This document shows, piece after piece, positions 8,406 to 14,910 of a stretch of DNA of 15,127 nt. Position 1 is the stretch's first letter. The number at the start of each line of letters is the position of its first letter. Location: NCBI GenBank assembly GCA_021648425.1, contig JAKISV010000052.1:1-15127 (forward strand), given 5' to 3'. The position numbers and the translations under genes were made by a program. This DNA is from Rhizobiaceae bacterium (GTDB taxonomy: Bacteria; Pseudomonadota; Alphaproteobacteria; Rhizobiales; Rhizobiaceae). A model generated the notes under the pieces. It ran no database searches, was not told where the DNA came from, and worked only from the letters and a program-made list of their open reading frames with translations.

Positions 8406-8942
8406 ATGAAGCTTGATTACACCTACAGTTTTGCCGATTATAAGGCGATCGAATCTGCGCGGCAGCACCGCAATAAATATCCCAGGCTGCGCAACTGGCT
8501 ATTCTGGGCCCTGATGGCAGCGAATGTCGGCTTAGCGATGTGGATGTTATTCATATTTTTCAATTATCAAACACCATTTCAATGGTGGATGGCCCTGAAC
8601 CTGGTAATTGTAATCGTCGCGCTGGCCTACCGATACCTATTTTTGCCCTACTGGTTACACTGGTTTTACGATCAACAAATGCTTGAGGGAAAAAAAATAC
8701 AGTTGAATATTACTGATCAGGGGATTGATACGGCAACCGACAGCGTTACGGGCCAATATAGCTGGCAGGGCTTTATCAGTGCCAGTGAAGAGCCGCACCA
8801 TTTTGTTGTGTGGGTAAATAATGTGCAGGCTATTTGTGTTCCAAAACGAGCTTTCGAACACGAGGGTCAAATGGGAAAATTTCGCGAAATAATCACCAAA
8901 TATATCGCCAAACATATTGTGAATCAGGAAACAGGAAAATGA
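8406..8942 (+). CDS. YcxB-like membrane protein
   Basis: The 178-residue protein has a short cytoplasmic N-terminus, two hydrophobic helices (about 30-52 and 60-84, rich in Trp/Phe/Leu) and a soluble C-terminal domain (about 95-170). In that domain, [20 protein letters not shown] and ICVPKRAF (143-150) resemble the YcxB-like C-terminal domain, where a strand pair is followed by a PKRAF-type motif and a helix. The function of this family is unknown. ATG 8406 is chosen because AAAGG (8396-8400) lies 5 nt before it. GTG 8400 (two residues longer) is possible, with GGTGAGG upstream of it. The stop overlaps the rbfA start (ATGA), so translation of rbfA is likely coupled to it. A gene here is unusual, since infB is normally followed directly by rbfA. 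Confidence 0.8.
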   Translation: MKLDYTYSFADYKAIESARQHRNKYPRLRNWLFWALMAANVGLAMWMLFIFFNYQTPFQWWMALNLVIVIVALAYRYLFLPYWLHWFYDQQMLEGKKIQLNITDQGIDTATDSVTGQYSWQGFISASEEPHHFVVWVNNVQAICVPKRAFEHEGQMGKFREIITKYIAKHIVNQETGK

Positions 8943-9340
8943 GTAAATTCAGCGGCGCCAACAAAGGCCCTTCCCAGCGCCAGTTGCGTGTCGGGGAAAT
9001 CGTGCGCCATGCCCTGACGAAGTTATTACAGCGCGGTGAAGTGCCAGACCCGCTGATTGAAAAAACCGTGCTTTCAATTTCAGAAGTCTCCATGTCGCCG
9101 GACTTGAAAAAAGCCACAGTTTTTGTCTCGCCCCTTGGCGTTAAAAACGCGGCACCCATTGTCAAAGCGCTCAATACCAACACCAAACTAATTCGCGGGC
9201 GACTGACACCGGCATTACGGCAGATGAAATATATGCCTTCTTTATATTTTCAACTCGACACCGGTTACGATAATTACGAAAAAATTGACCAGTTGCTCAA
9301 AGCGCCAAACGTGTCGCGTGATTTGACGGGCGAGGAATAG
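8939..9340 (+). CDS. rbfA: 30S ribosome-binding factor RbfA
   Basis: RbfA is a small KH-fold protein that binds the pre-30S subunit and helps late 16S rRNA maturation and cold adaptation. The 133-residue product contains the typical N-terminal [13 protein letters not shown] segment, a central [21 protein letters not shown] strand-turn-strand, and [19 protein letters not shown] leading into the last strand. The reading frame is open further upstream to 8834, but that stretch runs inside the ycxB-like gene. The true start is the ATG at 8939, which overlaps the preceding stop by 4 nt and is preceded by AGGA at 8926-8929. truB follows after 2 nt. Confidence 0.95.
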   Translation: MSKFSGANKGPSQRQLRVGEIVRHALTKLLQRGEVPDPLIEKTVLSISEVSMSPDLKKATVFVSPLGVKNAAPIVKALNTNTKLIRGRLTPALRQMKYMPSLYFQLDTGYDNYEKIDQLLKAPNVSRDLTGEE

Positions 9341-9342
9341 CC

Positions 9343-10269
9343 ATGGCACGCCAACGCAAGAAAAAAGGCCGCTCCATTTCCGGCTGGGTTATTCTCGATA
9401 AACCCGTGGGTATAGGTTCCACTCAATGTGTGTCCAAAATCAAATGGCTTTATAAAGCAGCCAAGGCTGGCCATGCGGGCACGCTTGATCCACTGGCCTC
9501 CGGCATGTTGCCGATTGCGCTGGGTGAAGCCACCAAAACCGTTCCCTACGTTATGGATGGTGCCAAGACATATCGTTTTGCCATCAAGTGGGGCGCGCAG
9601 ACCAATACCGATGACCTGGAAGGCGAATTCATTCAGACTTCCGCCGAGCGCCCCGATGAAGCCGAAATCCGCGCATTAATGCCTAAATATACCGGCGAAG
9701 TCGAACAGATTCCGCCAGCATTTTCCGCCGTAAAAATCGATGGCGAACGCGCTTATAAGCTTGCGCGCGCCGGAGAAGATGTCGTCATAGAACCGCGCAC
9801 GGTTATCATTCATTCCTTCAAGCTCATTGAAATTCGCGACGAAGACACCTGTATATTTGAAATCGAATGCGGCAAGGGAACCTATGTACGTGCGCTGGCC
9901 CGCGACATGGGAATTGATCTTGGTTGTTTTGGCCATATCTGCGAACTGCGCCGCACCGCTGTTGAACCCTTCGACGAAGACGACTTAATCCCTCTGGATG
10001 AACTCATTGCAATGGAAGATGATCTCGACGCGTTGGATAGTGAAGCCCTGGCAACCGGCATTGCCCTGGAAGAACTGCCCCAAACGCTAATCGACAAACA
10101 ACAGGCAATCAGAATTCGTTCAGGTAACCCGGTTTTATTACGTGGCCGTGACGCAATAACATTCGCCGAAGAGGCCTGCGCCATCAGCGGCACAGAGCTG
10201 ATTGCCATTGGCAATGTGGACAAAGGTTCGTTTTACCCCAAACGGGTGTTTAAAGTTTCCCAGGCCTGA
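9343..10269 (+). CDS. truB: tRNA pseudouridine(55) synthase
   Basis: TruB converts U55 in the T-loop of most tRNAs to pseudouridine. The 308-residue protein has the catalytic motif [12 protein letters not shown] (43-54), with Asp49 as the expected nucleophile. It also has a conserved KTYRF (75-79), [16 protein letters not shown] (123-138), the [13 protein letters not shown] motif (178-190) and a C-terminal PUA-like domain (about 245-305). GAGGA (9332-9336) lies 6 nt before the ATG, inside the end of rbfA, as expected for a tight operon. It is the last gene of the rimP run here. In most relatives rpsO follows directly, whereas here a convergent cytochrome gene begins only 4 nt away. Confidence 0.97.
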   Translation: MARQRKKKGRSISGWVILDKPVGIGSTQCVSKIKWLYKAAKAGHAGTLDPLASGMLPIALGEATKTVPYVMDGAKTYRFAIKWGAQTNTDDLEGEFIQTSAERPDEAEIRALMPKYTGEVEQIPPAFSAVKIDGERAYKLARAGEDVVIEPRTVIIHSFKLIEIRDEDTCIFEIECGKGTYVRALARDMGIDLGCFGHICELRRTAVEPFDEDDLIPLDELIAMEDDLDALDSEALATGIALEELPQTLIDKQQAIRIRSGNPVLLRGRDAITFAEEACAISGTELIAIGNVDKGSFYPKRVFKVSQA

Positions 10270-10273
10270 GAGT

Positions 10274-11050
10274 TCATTCTTTCCACCGGCAATTATCAAA
10301 AGACGCATAGGCTATCAGCACTTCGGTTTTCCCGGTCCGGGCCAGCCTTGAACAACCCTCCAGCGCGTCTTCGTTTTCAAATACACCAACGGTTCCACTC
10401 GTGGTCATGCCATTGTCTACACACAGAAAACCGGATTGCCCAACCGTCTTGATTTGCCGTTCTCCATCAGTTGCTTCGGCGGTCAGTAAAAGCAATTTAG
10501 GGAAGTTATTTTGAACGCATATCTGGTTTTTCATTGCTTCATGAGAAGGCAATTCTGCGTTTGCCGGCACGCTGGTGGTTTCATCTTCATTTTTCTCATC
10601 AAGACTGCTGTTACCGGCACTTGAAATTTTTACCAGATAGGCAACCACATTGCGTCGATCATCTGCATTCTTCAGTTTGAACCTCATTTTTGCCTTGGCT
10701 TTTTTATCACCAAGATAAGTTCGCAGGTATTTTTTGGGGTCCCCAAGATAGTCAAATATACGCGCCTCGTTCCAGACCAGTCCTTTTGCATTGGCAGCTT
10801 TCATACCTTTGCCATATCGATAGCCGGGATAACTTCCCGCCGCGCGCCCAACCACATTGTTTAATACGGGACCGGTAGAATTTTTGGCATTTGCGCCAAC
10901 CTTGTGGCAGCCTGCGCATTTTTTGAATATTTTTTCACCCGCTGTGGCATTGCCTGAGGATTGGGCGGCTGCAAAACTGCTTATTCCTGTTGAAGCAATC
11001 AGAATAGTCAATATCCCCATTGGGATTGAGTAATTTTTGATTAGGCGCAT
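10274..11050 (-). CDS. Periplasmic class I cytochrome c with four-cysteine C-terminal extension
   Basis: The 258-residue protein starts with a signal peptide (1-30, hydrophobic core about 10-28, likely cleaved after AAA or AAQ). A class I cytochrome c domain follows (about 31-143) with haem-binding CAGCH (45-49). Met122 in KAKMRF is the probable sixth ligand. The fold resembles cytochrome c2, an electron carrier. Residues 144-258 form a second part not explained by a cytochrome fold: a short acidic linker (150-165), then about 90 residues with Cys178, Cys210, Cys233 and Cys254, which could make two disulfides in the periplasm. I do not recognise this domain with certainty. An ATG at 11116 would add 22 residues, but AAGGA (11058-11062 on this strand) and the signal peptide favour 11050. 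It is convergent with truB (4-nt gap) and divergent from the P460-like gene. Confidence 0.85.
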   Translation of the reverse strand: MRLIKNYSIPMGILTILIASTGISSFAAAQSSGNATAGEKIFKKCAGCHKVGANAKNSTGPVLNNVVGRAAGSYPGYRYGKGMKAANAKGLVWNEARIFDYLGDPKKYLRTYLGDKKAKAKMRFKLKNADDRRNVVAYLVKISSAGNSSLDEKNEDETTSVPANAELPSHEAMKNQICVQNNFPKLLLLTAEATDGERQIKTVGQSGFLCVDNGMTTSGTVGVFENEDALEGCSRLARTGKTEVLIAYASFDNCRWKE

Positions 11051-11086
11051 CTCAATATCCTTCACAAAATCATTTCCACAATAGAA

Positions 11087-11116
11087 ATTACACTGCTGAA
11101 ATACTCCCGCGTCCAA
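11087..11116 (-). promoter_or_regulatory. Candidate promoter of the cytochrome c gene
   Basis: Read on the minus strand, TTGGAC (11111-11116) and TGTAAT (11087-11092) are separated by 18 nt and lie upstream of the preferred start at 11050. This would place the alternative ATG at 11116 inside the promoter, agreeing with the shorter gene model. The -10 match is moderate. Confidence 0.35.
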
Positions 11117-11134
11117 TCACATGGAAAAACTTAA

Positions 11135-11150
11135 ACGTGAAGCTACGTGA
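11135..11150. promoter_or_regulatory. Direct repeat in the divergent cytochrome intergenic region (possible operator)
   Basis: ACGTGA occurs twice (11135-11140 and 11145-11150), spaced 10 bp start to start, one helical turn, in the middle of the 163-bp divergent region. This geometry suits a dimeric regulator controlling both cytochrome genes. No regulator family can be assigned. Confidence 0.3.
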
Positions 11151-11213
11151 TTTCCCGGTTACCGCTGGCAGGGTGTAAGGTTTGAGTATCAATATTTCTG
11201 AAGGGAGAATGCA

Positions 11214-11774
11214 ATGAAAATTATTTCAAAGTTTGCGGCAGTGATAGGCGCCGGCCTGGCGGCATCTTTGGCTTTTGGCTCGACGGCAAACAGTCAAATG
11301 GCTCCATTTGGCGATGACGAAAGCGTTGCTTACGCTGCCAAAATCTGGAGCGCCATGGAAAAGCTCAATCTGGCTGGTGACAACGCACTCCTGACATTTC
11401 CTTATGAGGGTACAGACCCCCACGGCATGATGCTGGAAACTTTCTATACCAAAGCCACCATTGATGGTTACACCGGAGCTTTGATTGTTAAACGCAATTA
11501 TGGTCCCGCTGGCGTTGAAGCGGATGCGGTTTTAAATGATCCAGCCAAACATCTGGGCGCCGTAACCGTCATGTTTCGCCGCGAAGCGGGTTATGATGAC
11601 GATAACAAAAACTGGTTCTGGGTGAAATACCTGCCCGATGGTTCCCTCGATAAAAACCCCAAAGGCATGCAACTGGCCGGTAAAATTGCCAAAGGTGCTG
11701 ATAAAGGCTGCATCGCCTGTCATACCGGCGCGCCTGGTGGTGACATGGTATTTACGACAGACCGCAAGATGTAA
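11214..11774 (+). CDS. Cytochrome P460-like periplasmic haem protein
   Basis: The 186-residue protein has a signal peptide (1-28; hydrophobic core 8-22, probable cleavage near TANSQ). A P460/cytochrome c'-beta type domain ends in a C-terminal haem motif CIACH (166-170) followed by GGDMVFTTD. By manual comparison with the Nitrosomonas P460 sequence as I remember it, ALIVK (89-93) aligns with its VTVK segment. Lys93 would then match the lysine that cross-links to the haem. NWFWVKY (133-139) aligns with its NWAFFIFY strand, and DMVFT is shared. The distal glutamate important for hydroxylamine oxidation appears to be replaced (Thr118 by this alignment), so hydroxylamine chemistry should not be assumed. 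AGGGAG (11202-11207) precedes the ATG by 6 nt. It is divergent from the cytochrome c gene, a plausible electron acceptor. Confidence 0.8.
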   Translation: MKIISKFAAVIGAGLAASLAFGSTANSQMAPFGDDESVAYAAKIWSAMEKLNLAGDNALLTFPYEGTDPHGMMLETFYTKATIDGYTGALIVKRNYGPAGVEADAVLNDPAKHLGAVTVMFRREAGYDDDNKNWFWVKYLPDGSLDKNPKGMQLAGKIAKGADKGCIACHTGAPGGDMVFTTDRKM

Positions 11775-11795
11775 TTCCACATCAATTTAATCTTT

Positions 11796-11829
11796 AGACC
11801 GGCGCCGCAAATGCAGTGCCGGTTTTACT
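11796..11829 (+). terminator. Terminator after the P460-like gene
   Basis: ACCGGC (11798-11803) pairs with GCCGGT (11818-11823) around a 14-nt loop, followed by TTTTACTTT. It is of moderate strength and lies 21 nt after the stop codon. Confidence 0.6.
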
Positions 11830-11873
11830 TTGGCCGATTGCATAATTTCGCTGGTAATTACCTTGAATATCTT

Positions 11874-11880
11874 CTATATC
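11874..11880 (+). promoter_or_regulatory. Candidate -10 element for rpsO
   Basis: CTATATC resembles the -10 of the rimP promoter (CTATATATC) and lies upstream of the rpsO leader structures. A convincing -35 at the right distance is not seen, so this is tentative. Confidence 0.25.
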
Positions 11881-11891
11881 AGCGCCAGAAC

Positions 11892-11918
11892 AGCGGGTCT
11901 TTCAGGCCCGCTTTCTAT
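11892..11918 (+). terminator. Small GC hairpin with T-rich tail in the rpsO leader
   Basis: AGCGGG (11892-11897) pairs with CCCGCT (11907-11912), with a 9-nt loop and TTTCTATAT after it. It could be a weak terminator against read-through from the P460-like gene, or an attenuator at the start of the rpsO leader. Confidence 0.45.
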
Positions 11919-11922
11919 ATGA

Positions 11923-11985
11923 TGACCCCGGCTGGACGACATCTCGGCCGTGGGCGTAGTTAAAATCCCGGCATTTTATTGCCGT
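11923..11985 (+). promoter_or_regulatory. Structured rpsO leader, candidate S15 autoregulatory element
   Basis: CGGCTG (11929-11934) pairs with CGGCCG (11945-11950) using one U-G wobble beside G-C pairs. CCC (11926-11928) with GGG (11952-11954) extends the helix past a single bulged T. A second hairpin, CGGCA (11969-11973) with TGCCG (11980-11984), ends just before the ribosome-binding site AGGA. S15 binds helices with G-U/G-C motifs and represses its own mRNA in several bacterial lineages, including alphaproteobacteria, through unrelated leader structures. That this leader is such an element is inference from position and the wobble motif. Confidence 0.5.
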
Positions 11986-12005
11986 ACAAGAAAAAGGAAA
12001 TCCCG

Positions 12006-12275
12006 ATGTCGATTACACCAGAGCGTAAAGCTGAATTGATTAAAGAATACGCTACCAAAGACGGCGATACCGGATCTCCGGAAGTGCAGGTTTCTATTTT
12101 AACTGAGCGCATTGCCAACCTTACTGAACATTTTAAAGGTCACAAGAAGGATAACCATTCCCGACGCGGCCTGTTGAAAATGGTGTCCTTGCGCCGACGC
12201 CTGCTTGATTACGTTAAAAGCAATGATGAAGCACGCTATAAATCCCTGATTGAACGTCTGGGACTGCGCCGATAA
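12006..12275 (+). CDS. rpsO: 30S ribosomal protein S15
   Basis: S15 is a primary binder of the 16S rRNA central domain and takes part in intersubunit bridge contacts. The 89-residue product has the family's exact usual length. Its signatures are [16 protein letters not shown] (about 20-35), [31 protein letters not shown] (about 38-68) and the C-terminal [12 protein letters not shown]. The ATG at 12006 is preceded by an AAAAAGGAAA ribosome-binding site (11991-12000). An upstream in-frame TTG at 11979 falls inside the leader hairpin and is not credible. It is paired with pnp, the nearly universal rpsO-pnp arrangement. Confidence 0.98.
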   Translation: MSITPERKAELIKEYATKDGDTGSPEVQVSILTERIANLTEHFKGHKKDNHSRRGLLKMVSLRRRLLDYVKSNDEARYKSLIERLGLRR

Positions 12276-12284
12276 TATTTTTTT

Positions 12285-12319
12285 GAAAGGCCGAAATTCG
12301 AAACCGGCCTTTCGTTTTC
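12285..12319 (+). terminator. Hairpin terminator between rpsO and pnp
   Basis: GAAAGGCCG (12285-12293) pairs perfectly with CGGCCTTTC (12305-12313) around an 11-nt loop, followed by GTTTTC. It lies 9 nt after the rpsO stop. In enterobacteria a partial terminator sits at the same place and lets some transcripts continue into pnp. A similar leaky role is likely. Confidence 0.75.
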
Positions 12320-12332
12320 ACAACAATTTTTG

Positions 12333-12464
12333 TTCCCGTATGGTCTTGTTGTGAACTGTACTCAAATGAACCGGTCCCGGCGGCAGGATTGCCAGACACC
12401 CTGAACCAAAACTGAATATCAGGGTTTCTCGTTGTCTTGCCCGCCAAGACCACCCATACGGGAA
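12333..12464 (+). promoter_or_regulatory. Long pnp leader hairpin, probable RNase III target and PNPase autoregulation site
   Basis: Nested complementary blocks form one long interrupted hairpin. 12333-12343 pairs with 12454-12464 (11 bp). 12344-12348 pairs with 12445-12449, leaving CCAC bulged. GGCGG (12379-12383) pairs with 12441-12445 (sharing one base with the previous helix). AGACA (12394-12398) pairs with 12433-12437, and CCCTGA (12399-12404) pairs with 12419-12424. The apical loop is about 14 nt. The structure ends 64 nt before the pnp ATG. In E. coli a long pnp leader stem is cut by RNase III and the product is then degraded by PNPase, giving autoregulation. The same logic here is inferred from position and shape, not from sequence identity. 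Confidence 0.65.
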
Positions 12465-12528
12465 TGTGAATCAGCAAATGCACGAGGATAAGAGGCATTT
12501 GTCTGACTGAATATCGAAGGATATAAAT

Positions 12529-14646
12529 ATGTTCGATCAACATACAATCGAAATTGAATGGGGCGGACGCCCCCTAACTCTGGAAACCGGCAAAGTTGCC
12601 CGCCAGGCTGATGGATCAGTAATGGTCACCTATGGCGAAACCGTTGTTCACGCTTCAGTGGTTGCTGCAAAATCTGCAAAGCCCGGCCAGTCGTTTTTCC
12701 CGCTTACCGTAAATTATCAGGAAAAAACCTATGCTGCGGGCAAAATCCCCGGTGGATTTTTCAAACGTGAAGGACGTCCCAGCGAAAAAGAAACGCTGAC
12801 TTCACGCCTGATTGACCGCCCGATCCGCCCGTTATTTGCTGAAGGTTTCATGAATGAAACCCAGGTGATCCTCACCGTTATGCAACATGATCTGGAAAAT
12901 GATCCCGATATCGTTGCCATGATTGCCGCCTCCGCTGCCCTGAGCCTGTCAGGCGCACCTTTCAAAGGCCCAATCGGCGGTGCACGTATTGGCCTGATTG
13001 ATGGCGAATATGTCTTAAACCCCAATATTGACGAAATGCCTGAATCTGATCTCGACCTGATTGTTGCCGGTACAAAAGATGCCGTATTGATGGTTGAATC
13101 TGAAGCCGAGCAGCTCGATGAAAAGACCATGCTGGAAGCAGTGATGTTCGGCCATCGTGAATTTCAGCCGGTGATCGATGCAATCGTTAAACTGGCCAAA
13201 AAAGCCGCCAAGCCCGCCCGCGACCACAAAGTGCCTGATCACAGTGCTCTCGAAAAGGAAATGGACAAGCTTGTCGGTAAAGATATTGCCAAGGCCTACA
13301 AGATTTCCGACAAACAAAAACGCTATGACGCGCTCGATGCGGCCAAGGCCAAAATGAAAGAGAAGCTGGTTAGCGCAGAAACCACTGCCGATGAAGCGCA
13401 GATTATTTCTGATGTCTTCAAACAGCTGCAAGCCAACGTTGTTCGCGGTTCAATTCTCAAAACCGGTAAACGCATCGATGGCCGCGATACCAGCACGGTT
13501 CGTGATATCGTTTCCGAAGTCGGAATTTTGCCGCGTACCCACGGTTCAGCACTTTTCACCCGTGGCGAAACTCAGGCCTTTGTTGTAGCAACACTTGGCA
13601 CCGGTGATGATGAGCAATTCATCGACTCGCTCACAGGCACCTACAAGGAAAATTTCCTGCTGCACTACAATTTCCCGCCCTTCTCCGTTGGTGAAACCGG
13701 CCGCACCGGTTCTCCGGGACGCCGCGAAATCGGCCACGGCAAACTGGCCTGGCGTGCAATTCGCCCGATGTTGCCAAGCAAAGAGGAATTTCCCTATACC
13801 ATTCGTGTGGTGTCAGAAATCACAGAATCAAACGGTTCTTCCTCCATGGCCACCGTTTGTGGTGCTTCACTGTCATTGATGGATGCAGGCGTACCGCTCA
13901 AAGCACCCGTTGCAGGCATTGCCATGGGCCTCATCAAAGAAGGCGCCAAATTCGCTGTTCTTTCTGATATTCTGGGCGATGAAGATCACCTGGGCGACAT
14001 GGATTTCAAAGTTGCAGGCACTGCCCAAGGCATCACATCCTTGCAAATGGATATCAAAATCACCGGTATCACCGAAGAAATCATGTCGATTGCTTTGGAG
14101 CAGGCCAAGGATGGTCGCGTTCATATCCTGGGTGAAATGGCCAAAGCCATTAACGAGGGCCGCGCCGAACTGGGTGAATTTGCCCCGCGCATCGAGCAGA
14201 TGAAAATCCCCACCGACAAAATCCGCGATGTGATTGGTGCCGGCGGTAAAATCATTCGCGAGATTGTCGAAAAAACCGGCGCAAAAATCAACATCGATGA
14301 TGAGGGCGTAATCAAAATCGCCTCTTCCTCAGCCAAGGAAATCGACGCTGCTAAAGCCTGGATCCACTCCATCGTTGATGAGCCGGAAGTAGGCGTTATC
14401 TATGAAGGTAAAGTCGTTAAAACCGTCGATTTTGGCGCATTCGTCAATTTCTTCGGTGCCAAAGATGGTCTGGTTCACATCTCCCAACTGGCCAATGAGC
14501 GCGTTGGCAAAACCACCGATGTCGTCAAAGAGGGCGATAGCGTCTGGGTTAAACTGATGGGTTTTGACGATCGCGGCAAAGTTCGCCTGTCAATGAAAGT
14601 TGTCGATCAGGACAGCGGTAAAGAAATCCCCCGCGAAGATGACTGA
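12529..14646 (+). CDS. pnp: Polyribonucleotide nucleotidyltransferase (PNPase)
   Basis: PNPase is the trimeric phosphorolytic 3'-5' exoribonuclease of mRNA decay, often part of the degradosome. The 705-residue protein shows the complete domain order. A first RNase PH-like domain (about 10-145) is followed by a helical linker (about 210-310) and a second, catalytic RNase PH-like domain (about 315-545). In the second domain [12 protein letters not shown] spans 483-494, with Asp486, Asp492 and Lys494 at the positions of the E. coli catalytic residues. The KH domain (about 557-618) has VIGAGGK, and the S1 domain (about 621-690) has [18 protein letters not shown] (12517-12521) is 7 nt before the ATG. 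Its leader contains a long hairpin suited to autoregulation. Confidence 0.98.
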   Translation: MFDQHTIEIEWGGRPLTLETGKVARQADGSVMVTYGETVVHASVVAAKSAKPGQSFFPLTVNYQEKTYAAGKIPGGFFKREGRPSEKETLTSRLIDRPIRPLFAEGFMNETQVILTVMQHDLENDPDIVAMIAASAALSLSGAPFKGPIGGARIGLIDGEYVLNPNIDEMPESDLDLIVAGTKDAVLMVESEAEQLDEKTMLEAVMFGHREFQPVIDAIVKLAKKAAKPARDHKVPDHSALEKEMDKLVGKDIAKAYKISDKQKRYDALDAAKAKMKEKLVSAETTADEAQIISDVFKQLQANVVRGSILKTGKRIDGRDTSTVRDIVSEVGILPRTHGSALFTRGETQAFVVATLGTGDDEQFIDSLTGTYKENFLLHYNFPPFSVGETGRTGSPGRREIGHGKLAWRAIRPMLPSKEEFPYTIRVVSEITESNGSSSMATVCGASLSLMDAGVPLKAPVAGIAMGLIKEGAKFAVLSDILGDEDHLGDMDFKVAGTAQGITSLQMDIKITGITEEIMSIALEQAKDGRVHILGEMAKAINEGRAELGEFAPRIEQMKIPTDKIRDVIGAGGKIIREIVEKTGAKINIDDEGVIKIASSSAKEIDAAKAWIHSIVDEPEVGVIYEGKVVKTVDFGAFVNFFGAKDGLVHISQLANERVGKTTDVVKEGDSVWVKLMGFDDRGKVRLSMKVVDQDSGKEIPREDD

Positions 14647-14667
14647 TCAATAATTCTGATAAAAACT

Positions 14668-14702
14668 AAAAAGGGTCGCAATTTTATTGCGGCCCTTTTT
14701 CT
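14668..14702 (+). terminator. Strong terminator after pnp
   Basis: The 14-nt arms 14668-14681 and 14687-14700 are complementary with one G-T wobble, around a TTTTA loop. The stem begins with A5 and ends in T5, so it may act in both directions. It starts 21 nt after the pnp stop. Confidence 0.92.
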
Positions 14703-14707
14703 ATTCA

Positions 14708-14740
14708 GCGCAGCCTTCTTTTAAGATAAGGAGGCTGCGC
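14708..14740. repeat. Palindrome following the pnp terminator
   Basis: GCGCAGCC (14708-14715) pairs with GGCTGCGC (14733-14740). CCTT and AAGG just inside extend it past one bulged A. There is no T-run, so it is not a classical terminator. It may protect the pnp mRNA 3' end or belong to the repeat-rich region that follows. Confidence 0.5.
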
Positions 14741-14752
14741 CACATATTGTGC

Positions 14753-14782
14753 TGGATCGTCGGGTCGAGCCCGACGATGACG
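14753..14782 (+). repeat. REP-like palindrome, unit 1
   Basis: Layout: TGG (14753-14755), 9-bp stem ATCGTCGGG (14756-14764) with CCCGACGAT (14770-14778), 5-nt loop TCGAG, then GACG (14779-14782). The same flanks, stem length and loop length recur in unit 3. The pattern matches short palindromic intergenic repeats common in alphaproteobacterial genomes. Confidence 0.7.
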
Positions 14783-14803
14783 AAGTAGAGAGCGACACCC
14801 GCC

Positions 14804-14845
14804 CGTCACCCCTGTGCCAATTTGATATCATGGCACAGGGGTCCA
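14804..14845 (-). repeat. REP-like palindrome, unit 2 (inverted, longer stem)
   Basis: Read on the minus strand it has the same flanks, TGG and GACG. The 12-bp perfect stem is ACCCCTGTGCCA (14808-14819) with TGGCACAGGGGT (14831-14842). The 11-nt loop contains the palindrome TGATATCA. It is inverted relative to units 1 and 3. Confidence 0.68.
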
Positions 14846-14880
14846 TGCCTGAGAATTATCGTGCGGATAGGGGAACGGCA

Positions 14881-14910
14881 TGGATTCCTGTGACAAGCAC
14901 AGGAATGACG
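14881..14910 (+). repeat. REP-like palindrome, unit 3
   Basis: TGG (14881-14883), 9-bp stem ATTCCTGTG (14884-14892) with CACAGGAAT (14898-14906), 5-nt loop ACAAG, then GACG (14907-14910). Dimensions are identical to unit 1, but the stem sequence differs and stays fully paired. GGCATGGA overlapping its start is the inverse of TCCATGCC at the end of unit 2, so units 2 and 3 form a larger inverted pair. Confidence 0.72.

Noticed and set aside
8834..8938. N-terminal extension of rbfA inside the ycxB-like gene
   Set aside because: The extension is out-of-frame ycxB-like coding sequence. The ATGA overlap with an upstream AGGA at 8926-8929 gives the normal RbfA N-terminus.
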